Shown: positions 35,932 to 46,447 of the stretch, piece after piece
Numbering within the stretch: the stretch's first letter is position 1
Layout of the letters: every line of letters starts with the position of its first letter
Assembly (NCBI RefSeq): GCF_030412015.1
Contig: NZ_JASNRD010000016.1
Location: 1 to 64,000, forward strand
Reading direction: 5' to 3'
DNA from: Massilia sp. YIM B02763
GTDB lineage: Bacteria > Pseudomonadota > Gammaproteobacteria > Burkholderiales > Burkholderiaceae_D
Length of the DNA stretch: 64,000 nt
Made by a program: the position numbers and the translations under genes
The notes under the pieces: model-generated
The model's database searches: none
What the model saw: the letters and a program-made list of their open reading frames with translations, nothing else
What the model was told of the DNA's origin: nothing

Positions 35932-35982
35932 GAGGGGCCCCATGGCAGTGGTTTCCGGAACATGGCTCCCCTCTTTATTATT
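35932..35982 (+). terminator. Terminator-like hairpin in nrdA leader
   Basis: GAGGGG-cc-CCATG pairs with CATGG-ct-CCCCTC, followed by TTTATTATT. It lies downstream of the nrdA promoter and 120 bases before the gene, so it could act as a transcription attenuator rather than an end-of-gene terminator. Confidence 0.55.
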
Positions 35983-35998
35983 CGCAGAAAGTTAATAG

Positions 35999-36024
35999 GC
36001 TGCCAATTTTGACCAGTTGGCAGC
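35999..36024 (+). promoter_or_regulatory. Second perfect hairpin in nrdA leader
   Basis: GCTGCCAA and TTGGCAGC form a perfect 8-bp stem with a ten-base loop, followed by ACCCTTTT. It ends about 70 bases before the nrdA ribosome site. Confidence 0.5.
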
Positions 36025-36103
36025 ACCCTTTTGTCACTCTCGATGGGGCCGCACCGCGGTCCCGCACACGTCGGTGGCCGACGAACGCCATCCTGGAGGC
36101 TCA

Positions 36104-39034
<2,931 letters not shown>

Positions 39035-39041
39035 TTTAAGC

Positions 39042-39130
39042 ACGTCGTCCCCGCGAAGGCGGGGACCCAAGCTGCACGCGTTTCGACGGCGCTCGCAGAA
39101 CTTGGGTTCCCGCCTCCGCGGGAACGACGG
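39042..39130. repeat. Paired palindromic repeats, family B
   Basis: A GTCGTCCCCGCGAAGGCGGG copy and, about 55 bases later, its inverse TTCCCGCCTCCGCGGGAACG. They fill the nrdA-nrdB gap, so they are probably transcribed and could fold in the operon mRNA. Confidence 0.75.
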
Positions 39131-39161
39131 TGAAGCGAACTAGATAAACAAGGAACACATC

Positions 39162-40259
39162 ATGGCTCTCTCCTGGGACGATGAACCGGCCGCCGCGCCG
39201 GCACCCGCAGCCACCGCCGAAGCCTCCGCCGCCGACGTCGCCAAGCGCGTGAACGCGGACGACAAGCGCATCATCAACGGCCAGACCGACGTCAACCAGC
39301 TGGTCCCGTTCAAGTACAAATGGGCCTGGGACAAATACCTGGCCGGCTGCGCCAACCACTGGATGCCGCAGGAAGTGAACATGCAGCGCGACATCGAGCT
39401 GTGGAAGAACCCGAACGGCCTGACCGAGGACGAGCGCCGCATCGTCAAGCGCAACCTGGGCTTCTTCGTGACCGCCGACTCGCTGGCCGCCAACAACATC
39501 GTGCTGGGCACCTACCGCCACATCACGGCGCCGGAATGCCGCCAGTACCTGCTGCGCCAGGCCTTCGAGGAAGCGATCCACACCCACGCCTACCAGTACA
39601 TCGTGGAATCGCTGGGCCTGGACGAGAAGGAAATCTTCAACGCCTACAACGAGATCCCGTCGATCCGCGACAAGGACCAGTTCCTGATCCCGTTCATCGA
39701 CGTCATCAACGATCCGGAATTCAAGACCGGCACGCTGGAAAACGACCAGAAGCTGCTGAAGTCGATCATCGTGTTCGCCTGCCTGATGGAAGGCCTGTTC
39801 TTCTACGTCGGCTTCACCCAGATCCTGGCGCTGGGCCGCCAGAACAAGATGACGGGCGCCGCCGAGCAGTACCAGTACATCCTGCGCGACGAATCGATGC
39901 ACTGCAACTTCGGCATCGACCTGATCAACACGATCAAGATGGAAAACCCGCAGCTGTGGACGGCCGAGTTCCGCGAAGAGCTGAAGGCCCTGTTCCTGCA
40001 GGCCGTCGACCTGGAATACCGCTACGCCGAAGACACCATGCCGCGCGGCGTGCTGGGCCTGAACGCGGCCATGTTCAAGGGCTACCTGCGCTTCATCGCC
40101 AACCGCCGCGCCGTGCAGATCGGCCTGGACGCGCTGTTCCCGAACGAGGAAAACCCGTTCCCGTGGATGAGCGAGATGATCGACCTGAAGAAGGAACGCA
40201 ACTTCTTCGAGACCCGCGTCACCGAGTACCAGACCGGCGGCGCGCTGAGCTGGGACTGA
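39162..40259 (+). CDS. nrdB: Ribonucleoside-diphosphate reductase subunit beta
   Basis: The 365-residue radical-generating subunit. The metal ligands and radical residue line up with the family: D106 (TADSLAANN), E137 and H140 (FEEAIHTHAY) and Tyr Y144, equivalent to E. coli D84, E115, H118 and Y122. The second ligand set is in LRDESMHCNFGID. So it should be a diiron-tyrosyl (class Ia) enzyme, though much of the chain resembles Chlamydia NrdB, which is class Ic. AAGGAAC precedes the ATG. The C-terminal GALSWD should dock to NrdA. Confidence 0.96.
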   Translation: MALSWDDEPAAAPAPAATAEASAADVAKRVNADDKRIINGQTDVNQLVPFKYKWAWDKYLAGCANHWMPQEVNMQRDIELWKNPNGLTEDERRIVKRNLGFFVTADSLAANNIVLGTYRHITAPECRQYLLRQAFEEAIHTHAYQYIVESLGLDEKEIFNAYNEIPSIRDKDQFLIPFIDVINDPEFKTGTLENDQKLLKSIIVFACLMEGLFFYVGFTQILALGRQNKMTGAAEQYQYILRDESMHCNFGIDLINTIKMENPQLWTAEFREELKALFLQAVDLEYRYAEDTMPRGVLGLNAAMFKGYLRFIANRRAVQIGLDALFPNEENPFPWMSEMIDLKKERNFFETRVTEYQTGGALSWD

Positions 40260-40272
40260 TTCAAGCACTACC

Positions 40273-40363
40273 TCGTCGCCCCTGCGCAGGCAGGGGCCCA
40301 AATCTTGCCGGCGTTAACGAAGCGCTTGCAATATTGGGCTCCCGCCTGCACAGGGGCGACGGC
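40273..40363. repeat. Paired palindromic repeats, family B
   Basis: A GTCGCCCCTGCGCAGGCAGG copy and, about 50 bases later, the inverse CCCGCCTGCACAGGGGCGAC. They lie directly after the nrdB stop. Confidence 0.7.
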
Positions 40364-40557
40364 GTTTACGCTGCTCCGGAACCCGCCCGGGATCCTCCCT
40401 GGCGCCTTCATCGGCATCGGCATCGGGGCCGGGCAGGGATACTCATATAGAGCGCACGCGGACGGACAGCATCCGTCCGCCAGCCTGCGCGCCCTTGTCA
40501 CGTTCCCGATATGACCGGCATGCTATCCTCGCCCGCATCTTCCGAACGTCCCTCGTC

Positions 40558-41256
40558 ATGCTCGCCAGCCCGCTTCTCCAGCTTCCCGCCGTCGTGCACG
40601 GCTTCGGCACCCGCCATGACGACATGGCCGCGCTGTGGCCGGAGTACTGGCCGCGCCGGCCCGTCCAGCACGAACGCCACGGTACCCGCATCGCCGTCGC
40701 GACGCGGGCGGGCGAAGACTGCGGCGAAGCCGACGGCATGCTCACCGACCGGCCCGGCCTGCTGCTGGCGATCGCCACCGCCGACTGCGTGCCCATCCTG
40801 CTGGCGCGCCGCGACGGGCGCGAAGTGGCGGCGCTGCATGCCGGATGGCGCGGCGCCCATGGCGGCATCGTGGAGGCTTTCGCCGACCTGGTGCGCGCAC
40901 GCGGCGGCGACCCCGCCGAGTGGGTCGCGGCGATCGGGCCGGCCGCGCACCCCTGCTGCTACGAGGTGGGGCAGGAGGTGATCGACGGCTTCGTCGGGCG
41001 CTGGGGGCTCGATCCGCATCTCGTCGCGCCGCGCCTGGCGGACGGCCTGCGCCATCTCGACCTGCCGGCCATCGTCCTGCACCAGTTGCGCCGCGTCGGC
41101 GTGCACGCGGTGGCAGGCCGGACCGAATGCACGATGTGCCACACGCGCGCCGATGGACGCTTCACCTTCCACAGCTACCGCCGCGACCGCGAGACGCGCA
41201 CGCCCGTCGTCGACGTGCATTGGTCGGCGATCGCGATCGCGATCGAGACAGCCTGA
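40558..41256 (+). CDS. pgeF: Laccase-domain purine nucleoside phosphorylase (PgeF/YfiH)
   Basis: A 232-residue protein of the YfiH/PgeF (DUF152) family, related to E. coli proteins with purine nucleoside phosphorylase/adenosine deaminase activity and a peptidoglycan-editing role. Metal-binding motifs are ATADCVP, LHAGWRGAHGG and CTMCHTRADGRFTFHSYRR, with the late Cys and His expected for Zn/Cu binding. I use the ATG at 40558 (MLASPLLQLP), which fits the family start; the frame remains open upstream to 40495. Confidence 0.9.
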   Translation: MLASPLLQLPAVVHGFGTRHDDMAALWPEYWPRRPVQHERHGTRIAVATRAGEDCGEADGMLTDRPGLLLAIATADCVPILLARRDGREVAALHAGWRGAHGGIVEAFADLVRARGGDPAEWVAAIGPAAHPCCYEVGQEVIDGFVGRWGLDPHLVAPRLADGLRHLDLPAIVLHQLRRVGVHAVAGRTECTMCHTRADGRFTFHSYRRDRETRTPVVDVHWSAIAIAIETA

Positions 41257-41426
41257 ATCCACGGGCGAAACGACGCGGCGACCGCACATTCGAGGCGCTT
41301 CGATGGCGACGCCGCGCAAGCGATCGCACGATTTCGCGCGTGCCTCGCGCCACGCGCATGATAGTGGGGCTATCATGCGCTCATTCCGAACACGATCCAT
41401 TCGCCGTGACACGAGCGATGCGCGCC

Positions 41427-41483
41427 ATGACCCGAGTCCTCTTCATCCACCGGCATCCGCCGGCTCCGAAGGAATCCGTATGA
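41427..41483 (+). CDS. Possible 18-residue upstream ORF of the glycosyltransferase gene
   Basis: An ATG-started frame of 18 codons (MTRVLFIHRHPPAPKESV) ends at a TGA that overlaps the glycosyltransferase start as ATGA (41480-41483). This is the arrangement of a translationally coupled leader peptide. An in-frame ATG at 41418 would add three residues. No good ribosome site is visible upstream, so translation is uncertain. Confidence 0.3.
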   Translation: MTRVLFIHRHPPAPKESV

Positions 41484-43180
41484 GCTGGGCGATGGCCGAT
41501 CGCTTCGCGCTGCACTTCGTCCCCGATGGTTACGCGGTCGACGGTCCGCGCCTGCTGGGACGACAGGCCGCGGGCGCCGGCCTGATGCGCGCGATCGCCG
41601 AGGCGGCGGACGTGCAGGCGATCGGCTGCTTTGCCGCGGGCGGCGCCCACGCGCAGGAATGCGAGCGCATGCTGCGCAGCCACGGTTGCCGCGCCGAGGT
41701 CGTGCACATCGCCCAGGGCCGTCCGCAGGACATCGCGCCGTTCGGCACGCTGTACCAGCCGGCGCCCGCGCTCGACCGCCTGGCCTGGCGCCGCCTCGGC
41801 GTGGGCGAGCGCAGCTACAGCCTGTGCGGCGTCACGCACACCACGGCCAGCCACGCCGTGATGACGGCGATCGCGGGCCTGCTGGTGGCGCCGCTGCGCA
41901 GCTGGGACGCGCTGGTGTGCACGTCGCGCGTCGTGCGCGACAGCGTGCGCGAAGTCCTGGAGCGCCAGGCCGACTACCTGCGCGCGCGCCTCGGCGCCCA
42001 GCGTTTCGAGCTGCCGCAACTGCCGCTGATCCCGCTCGGCGTGCATTGCCGCGATTTCGCGCCGGACGAAGAGCGGCGCGCGGACGTGCGCCGGCGCCTG
42101 GGCATCGGTGCCGACGACGTCGCCTTCCTGTTCCTCGGCCGCCTGTCCTTCCACGCCAAGGCGCATCCGCAACAGATGTTCGCGGCCCTCGAGCGGGCGG
42201 CCCTCGCGCAAACCGCCACTGGCAGGCGCCAGGTGCACCTGGTCCTGTGCGGCTGGTTCGCCAACGAAGGGATCGAGAGAGCCTTCCGCGAGGGCGCCGC
42301 GGCGCTGTGCCCGTCGGTGCGGCTGACGGTGCTGGACGGCCGCGTGCCCGAGCAGCAACGCGACGCCTGGGCTGCCGCCGACGTGTTCACCGCGCTCGCC
42401 GACAACGTGCAGGAGACCTTCGGCCTGGCCCCGATCGAAGCGATGGCGGCCGGCCTGCCGTGCGTCGTCAGCGACTGGAACGGTTACCGCGACACGGTGC
42501 GCGACGGCGTGGACGGCTATCGCATTCCGACATTGATGCCGGGAGCAGGCGCGGGACTTGATCTCGCGCAGCGTTACGACGATGGCGTGGACAGCTACGA
42601 CATGTATTGCGGTCATACCAGCCAGGCGGTGGCGCTCGACGGCGCGTTGCTGGAGCAGGCCTACGCGCGCCTGATCGCGGATGCGAACCTGCGCCGCGAA
42701 CTCGGCGCCAATGCGCGCCTGCGCGCGCAGCGGGAGTTCGACTGGGGCGTCGTGCTCGCGCGCTACCGCATGCTGTGGAGCGAGCTCGATGAGCGCCGCC
42801 GCGCCGATGCCGTCCTCGCGCCGCCGCTGCCCGCACTGGTGCCGGACCGGCTCGATCCGTTCGCCTTGTTCGCGACGTATCCGAGCATGCAGATCACGCC
42901 CTTGTCGCTGGTCGAACTGGCGAACGACGCATCGCTGGCGCTGGTGCGCCAGTACCGCGAGCTCGCATTGAACCGCTTTACTGTTGCGTCCTTGCCGACG
43001 CTGGAAGAATTCGGGCAGATCTTCGGTTCGATCGGATCGCGTCCGATGCAGGTCGACGAACTGCTCGACGCGCTCGGTCCTTGCGACCGCCCGGCGTTGC
43101 TGCGCGGCCTGGCGTGGCTCGCGAAAATGGACTTGCTGCGGATCCGCGCGGCGGGAGCGGAAAACGAAGAAAGCCTTTAA
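41480..43180 (+). CDS. Glycosyltransferase family 4-like protein
   Basis: A 566-residue GT-B glycosyltransferase. The donor-binding half has FLFLGRLSFHAKAHPQQMF and the diagnostic E-x7-E motif in ETFGLAPIEAMAAGLP (about residues 313-328). The N-terminus FVPDGYAVDGPRLLGRQAAG is the acceptor-side fold. About 150 C-terminal residues beyond the GT fold are unusual and may be an extra helical domain. AAGGA lies upstream. It is monocistronic apart from the small upstream frame. The sugar and acceptor cannot be read; no exopolysaccharide operon surrounds it. Confidence 0.85.
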   Translation: MSWAMADRFALHFVPDGYAVDGPRLLGRQAAGAGLMRAIAEAADVQAIGCFAAGGAHAQECERMLRSHGCRAEVVHIAQGRPQDIAPFGTLYQPAPALDRLAWRRLGVGERSYSLCGVTHTTASHAVMTAIAGLLVAPLRSWDALVCTSRVVRDSVREVLERQADYLRARLGAQRFELPQLPLIPLGVHCRDFAPDEERRADVRRRLGIGADDVAFLFLGRLSFHAKAHPQQMFAALERAALAQTATGRRQVHLVLCGWFANEGIERAFREGAAALCPSVRLTVLDGRVPEQQRDAWAAADVFTALADNVQETFGLAPIEAMAAGLPCVVSDWNGYRDTVRDGVDGYRIPTLMPGAGAGLDLAQRYDDGVDSYDMYCGHTSQAVALDGALLEQAYARLIADANLRRELGANARLRAQREFDWGVVLARYRMLWSELDERRRADAVLAPPLPALVPDRLDPFALFATYPSMQITPLSLVELANDASLALVRQYRELALNRFTVASLPTLEEFGQIFGSIGSRPMQVDELLDALGPCDRPALLRGLAWLAKMDLLRIRAAGAENEESL

Positions 43181-43429
43181 ATAAAGGCCGTATTCGAAGA
43201 AATGCAGATAAACACGGCGCCGATAAAAGGATTTTTACCGGACGCGAAATGGACGTAGTGTGGAATGCGCATCGATGTGCGCGCTTGTTTTTGGAGACCG
43301 AGCCGAACGCATAAAGAATCAATCGCGATCGCGGCGATCGTACGAAGTCGAGAAGCCGTTGGTTATCCCTCGCGAAAAGGGCACGAAAAATACCGTGTGC
43401 GGGTTGCGCACTGACAAGGTTTTCGTGTA

Positions 43430-43620
43430 CTTTACGTGATTGAATTTGTCAAAACGTGAAGAGTGCGAATCCTGCAATGTTTTTCAGCCGGATTCACGGT
43501 CCGAACGGGAAGCAAATCCGATCAAAAATGGGGCGCTGATTCATTGAGTATGCATGTGAGCTTCGCGAAAAGAACAAGCCGCATTGCCTGAATAAATGTC
43601 GGGCATGGCGGCTTTTTCTT
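43430..43620 (+). ncRNA. Candidate small RNA ending at a strong terminator
   Basis: About 190 bases of non-coding, A/T-richer sequence end in a strong rho-independent terminator 400 bases from the previous gene and 250 bases before the next. The segment includes CAGCCGGATTCACGGTCCG, which can form local structure. No clear promoter was found, so the 5' end is only a guess. Confidence 0.3.
43576..43620 (+). terminator. Rho-independent terminator
   Basis: AAGCCGC pairs with GCGGCTT; an inner TGCC/GGCA extends the stem, and TTTCTTTT follows. It ends either the glycosyltransferase transcript or a small RNA. Confidence 0.8.
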
Positions 43621-43751
43621 TTCGCATCTCACCGGATGCAGCGATGTGAACAGTGCAGCGAACCACCGAACTCCAGTCGTTCGGTCATCGGCGACGACGA
43701 TGGCTGAAGTGCTGCAGACTTGAGGAGTTGCAGCAGTTCAGCTGGTGCCGG

Positions 43752-43788
43752 ATTCATTGACGCAAACACCGCGTTTGCGCCGATGAAT
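43752..43788. repeat. Imperfect inverted repeat upstream of the histone-like gene
   Basis: ATTCAT-tga-CGCAAAC and GTTTGCG-ccg-ATGAAT face each other around a five-base loop, about 85 bases before the histone-like start. It could be an operator or a leader hairpin. Confidence 0.45.
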
Positions 43789-43870
43789 AATTCGCCCGAC
43801 CAAGCAGACCGGGTTGGACGGGTTCAAACCTTGTAGCGTATTTTCTCATCGCAGAGAAGGAGAATTTAAA

Positions 43871-45046
43871 ATGGCAACAGCCGCAAAGAAACCAGCAGCA
43901 AAGCCGGCCGCAAAAGCAGCCGCCAAACCGGCAGCAAAAGCAGCCGCTGAAAAACCCGTCGCGAAAAAAGCGGTAGCCGCCAAGCCGGCCGCCAAGGCCG
44001 CGGCAAAACCGGCAGCAAAACCTGCAGCCAAGCCGGCAGCAAAGAAAGCCGCCGCCACCAAGACCGCCGCCAAGTCGACCGCGACCAAAACCGCCGCCAA
44101 GCCGGTAGCGAAGAAAGCCGCCACGACCAAATCGGCCGCCACCAAGACCGCCGCCAAATCGACTGCAAGCAAATCGACCGCAGCCAAGTCGACCGCAAGC
44201 AAGTCGGCCGCCAAGCCGGTAGCGAAGAAAGCCGCGACCAAGTCGACCGCAGCAAAATCGACCGCAGCGAAATCGACCGCGGCGAAGAAGACCACCGCGA
44301 CCAAGACCGCCGCCAAGCCGGCAGCCAAGAAGTCGACCGCCGCCAAGTCGACCACCAAGTCGACCGCCAGCAAGTCGGCCGCCAAGCCGGTAGCGAAGAA
44401 AGCCGCGACCACGACGACCGCAGCAAAATCGACCGCAGCGAAATCGACCGCGGCGAAGAAGACCACCGCGACCAAGACCGCCGCCAAGTCGCCCGCCAAG
44501 TCGACCGCAAGCAAGTCGGCCGCCAAGCGGGTAGCGAAGAAAGCCGCGACCAAGTCGACCGCAGCAAAATCGACCGCAGCGAAGAAGACCACCGCGACCA
44601 AGACCGCCGCCAAGTCGACCACCAAGTCGACCGCAAGCAAGTCGGCCGCCAAGCCGGCAGCCAAGAAATCGACCGCGACCAAGTCGACCGCAAGCAAGGC
44701 CGCCGCCAAGCCGGCAGCCAAGAAGTCGACCGCCACCAAGTCGACCGCAAGCAAGTCGGCCGCCAAGCCGGTAGCGACGAAAGCCGCGACAAAGTCGACC
44801 GCAGCAAAATCGACCGCAGCGAAGAAGACCACAGCGACCAAGACCGCCGCCAAGTCGACCACCAAGTCGACCGCAAGCAAGTCGGCCGCCAAGCCGGTAG
44901 CGAAGAAAGCCGCGACCAAGTCGACCGCCGCCAAGTCGACCGCAGCGAAGAAGACCACTGCGACCAAGACCGCTGCCAAGGCGCCGGCCAAGACCGCCGC
45001 CAAGTCGACCGCGACCAAGACTGCAGCGACCAAGTCCTCCGCCTAG
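43871..45046 (+). CDS. Histone-H1-like Lys/Ala/Pro repeat protein, shortened by an in-frame TAG
   Basis: A 391-residue protein made almost wholly of Lys, Ala, Thr, Ser and Pro in short motifs (KSTASKSAAKPVAKKAA and variants), like the histone-H1/HC2/AlgP-type proteins of Burkholderiales. It should bind DNA through its positive charge. AAGGAG lies eight bases before the ATG. The frame stops at TAG (45044-45046), but the same repeat code continues in frame for a further 226 codons, interrupted only by two more TAG codons, to a plausible natural end at 45724. The stop is therefore probably a recent AAG-to-TAG change. Its start (MATAAKKPAAK) resembles that of the SWIB protein at 20853. Confidence 0.85.
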   Translation: MATAAKKPAAKPAAKAAAKPAAKAAAEKPVAKKAVAAKPAAKAAAKPAAKPAAKPAAKKAAATKTAAKSTATKTAAKPVAKKAATTKSAATKTAAKSTASKSTAAKSTASKSAAKPVAKKAATKSTAAKSTAAKSTAAKKTTATKTAAKPAAKKSTAAKSTTKSTASKSAAKPVAKKAATTTTAAKSTAAKSTAAKKTTATKTAAKSPAKSTASKSAAKRVAKKAATKSTAAKSTAAKKTTATKTAAKSTTKSTASKSAAKPAAKKSTATKSTASKAAAKPAAKKSTATKSTASKSAAKPVATKAATKSTAAKSTAAKKTTATKTAAKSTTKSTASKSAAKPVAKKAATKSTAAKSTAAKKTTATKTAAKAPAKTAAKSTATKTAATKSSA

Positions 45047-45180
45047 CCGGCCGCCAAGAAGTCCACCGCGCCCAAGACCGCCGCCAAGGCCCCGGCCAAG
45101 ACCGCCGCCAAGTCGACCGCGACCAAGACTGCAGCGACCAAGTCCTCCGCCTAGCCGGCCGCCAAGAAGTCCACCGCGAC
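44973..45180. repeat. 108-bp tandem duplication carrying the TAG codon
   Basis: Two near-identical 108-base units, each containing TCCTCCGCCTAGCCGGCCGC, lie head to tail within the histone-like coding repeat. A related unit from 45237 has AAG where these have TAG. This shows that one TAG arose by point change and was then copied by duplication. Confidence 0.8.
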
Positions 45181-45724
45181 CAAGACCGCCGCCACGCCGG
45201 CCGCCACGTAGACCACCGCGACCAAGACCGCTGCCAAGGCGCCGGCCAAGACCGCCGCCAAGTCGACAGCGACCAAGACTGCAGCGACCAAGACCGCCGC
45301 CAAGCCGGCCGCCAAGAAGTCCACCGCGACCAAGACCGCCGCCAAGGCCCCGGCCAAGACCGCCGCCAAGTCGACCGCGACCAAGACCGCTGCAAGCAAG
45401 TCGACCGCAGCCAAGCCGGCCGCGACCAAGACCGCTGCCGCCAAGGCCCCGGCCACCAAGACCGTAGCCGCCAAGGCTGCTACCCCGGCCGCCAAGACCG
45501 CCGCCAAGCCGGCTGCCAAGAAAGCCGCCGCGCCGAAGGCCGACGCGAAAGCCGAGACCAAGCCGGAAGTGAAGTCGGACGCCAAGCCGGACACCAAGGC
45601 CGACGCGAAAGCCGACAGCAAGGCGGACGGCAAGGACAGCGCCGCCCAGCCGGCCGCCACGCCGGCCGCCAAGTCCGTGATCGCGCCGGCCGCATGGCCG
45701 TTCCCGACCAGCAGCCGTCCGTAA
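45047..45724 (+). pseudogene. Displaced C-terminal part of the histone-like gene
   Basis: Continuing in the same frame as the upstream gene, this region encodes 33 repeat residues of identical type to TAG 45152-45154, then 18 to TAG 45209-45211, then 170 codons to TAA 45722-45724. The last part changes from Lys/Ala/Thr to an acidic mixed stretch (KAETKPEVKSDAKPDTKADA) and ends in AAWPFPTSSRP, which looks like a real protein terminus. There is no in-frame start codon with a ribosome site, so it is unlikely to be a gene of its own. Confidence 0.75.
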
Positions 45725-45742
45725 GCCGTATTTCGCTGCGTT

Positions 45743-45775
45743 TTTTGCCTCACGTTTCTTCTGGGTGAGGCAAAA
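45743..45775 (+). terminator. Perfect stem-loop after the histone-like gene
   Basis: TTTTGCCTCAC and GTGAGGCAAAA form an 11-bp perfect stem with an 11-base loop, preceded by a T-run on one side and ending in A on the other. It may terminate in either direction. Confidence 0.6.
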
Positions 45776-45802
45776 TACCGCTGTGTGGGGCCTGTCTCGA
45801 GG

Positions 45803-45824
45803 CGCCGCACGGCGGTTTTTTTTT
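45803..45824 (+). terminator. Rho-independent terminator touching the yggT ribosome site
   Basis: CGCCG-CA-CGGCG then G and nine T. The T-run is directly followed by AAGGAG, the ribosome site of yggT, so yggT must be read from a promoter within or by read-through of this hairpin. Confidence 0.7.
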
Positions 45825-45835
45825 AAGGAGTCCTT

Positions 45836-46366
45836 GTGCTGCCCATTCTTCAGTTGATCGTCGATACCGTGGCCAGTGTGCTGGGCGGCGTCTTGCTGCT
45901 GCGCTTCTGGATGCAGGTGATCCGCGTGCGCCCGCCCGCATCGATCGCGCAATTCACCTTCACCTTGTCCGACTGGCTGGTGCGCCCGCTGCGCCGCATC
46001 GTGCCGGGCATGGGCGGTTACGACTGGGCCAGCCTGATCGGCGCTTTCCTGGTGGTGCTGGTGGCCAGCTCGGTCCTGCTGCTGGGCGGCGCGAGCGGGC
46101 AGGGCGTCGTGCTGTTCGCGGTCTTCCGCTTCCTGAACTGGATCCTGTACGGCTTCATGGGCCTGCTGATCGTCGAGGTCATCTTCAGCTGGATCAATCC
46201 GCACGCGCCGCTGGCGCCGTTCGTGCGCGCCCTCAACGAGCCGCTGCTGCGTCCCCTGCGCCGCGTGATCCCGCCGCTGGGCGGCCTGGACATCACGGTG
46301 CTGGTGGCCTTCATCCTGCTGCAGATCGCGCAGTACGTGCTGCGCCAGCTGTTCGCGTTCCACTGA
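45836..46366 (+). CDS. yggT: YggT family membrane protein
   Basis: A 176-residue inner-membrane protein with two YGGT repeats: LLRFWMQVIRVRPPA and FTLSDWLVRPLRRIVP in the first half, FSWINPHAPLAPF and LNEPLLRPLRRVIPP in the second. YggT is linked to osmotic shock tolerance and membrane protein quality but has no firm biochemical role. The start is GTG at 45836, with AAGGAG five bases upstream. A strong terminator follows at 46408. Confidence 0.9.
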   Translation: MLPILQLIVDTVASVLGGVLLLRFWMQVIRVRPPASIAQFTFTLSDWLVRPLRRIVPGMGGYDWASLIGAFLVVLVASSVLLLGGASGQGVVLFAVFRFLNWILYGFMGLLIVEVIFSWINPHAPLAPFVRALNEPLLRPLRRVIPPLGGLDITVLVAFILLQIAQYVLRQLFAFH

Positions 46367-46407
46367 TGCCGTCGGGGGGCACCTGGTGCCCACCCCAGGC
46401 GTGGACC

Positions 46408-46439
46408 GGCCCGCACATTGCATGCGGGCCTTTTTTTTG
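46408..46439 (+). terminator. Rho-independent terminator of yggT
   Basis: GGCCCGCA and TGCGGGCC form a perfect 8-bp stem with a seven-base loop, followed by eight T. It sits between two convergent genes. A GGGCACC/GGTGCCC mini-palindrome, like repeat family A, lies just before it at 46377-46391. Confidence 0.9.
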
Positions 46440-46447
46440 TACCCCGG

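Larger units (their letters stand above)
35640..36103. other. Structured intergenic region and nrdA leader
   Basis: These 464 bases contain no gene I can support. The left half (35640-35815) is A/T-rich without clear elements. The right half holds a promoter, an NrdR-like box and two hairpins, listed separately, giving a predicted leader of about 250 bases before nrdA. Confidence 0.65.
43181..43870. other. Long non-coding stretch upstream of the histone-like gene
   Basis: These 690 bases have no supportable gene and are less GC-rich than their surroundings. A rho-independent terminator lies at 43576-43620 and a 37-base imperfect hairpin at 43752-43788. The segment before the terminator (about 43430-43575) could encode a small RNA; the remainder may be the promoter and leader of the histone-like gene. 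Confidence 0.5.

Noticed and set aside
43871..45724. CRISPR-like regular repeats
   Set aside because: The repeats vary in unit length, lie in a coding frame, and have no unique spacers between identical repeats.
45212..45724. The last 170 codons as a separate small gene
   Set aside because: The frame has no start codon with a ribosome site and continues the upstream repeat code directly.
43754..46423. An 889-codon open frame antisense to the histone-like gene, rich in Gly, Leu and Arg
   Set aside because: Its repeats are the reverse complement of the Lys/Ala code. It spans the true yggT gene and has no ribosome site.
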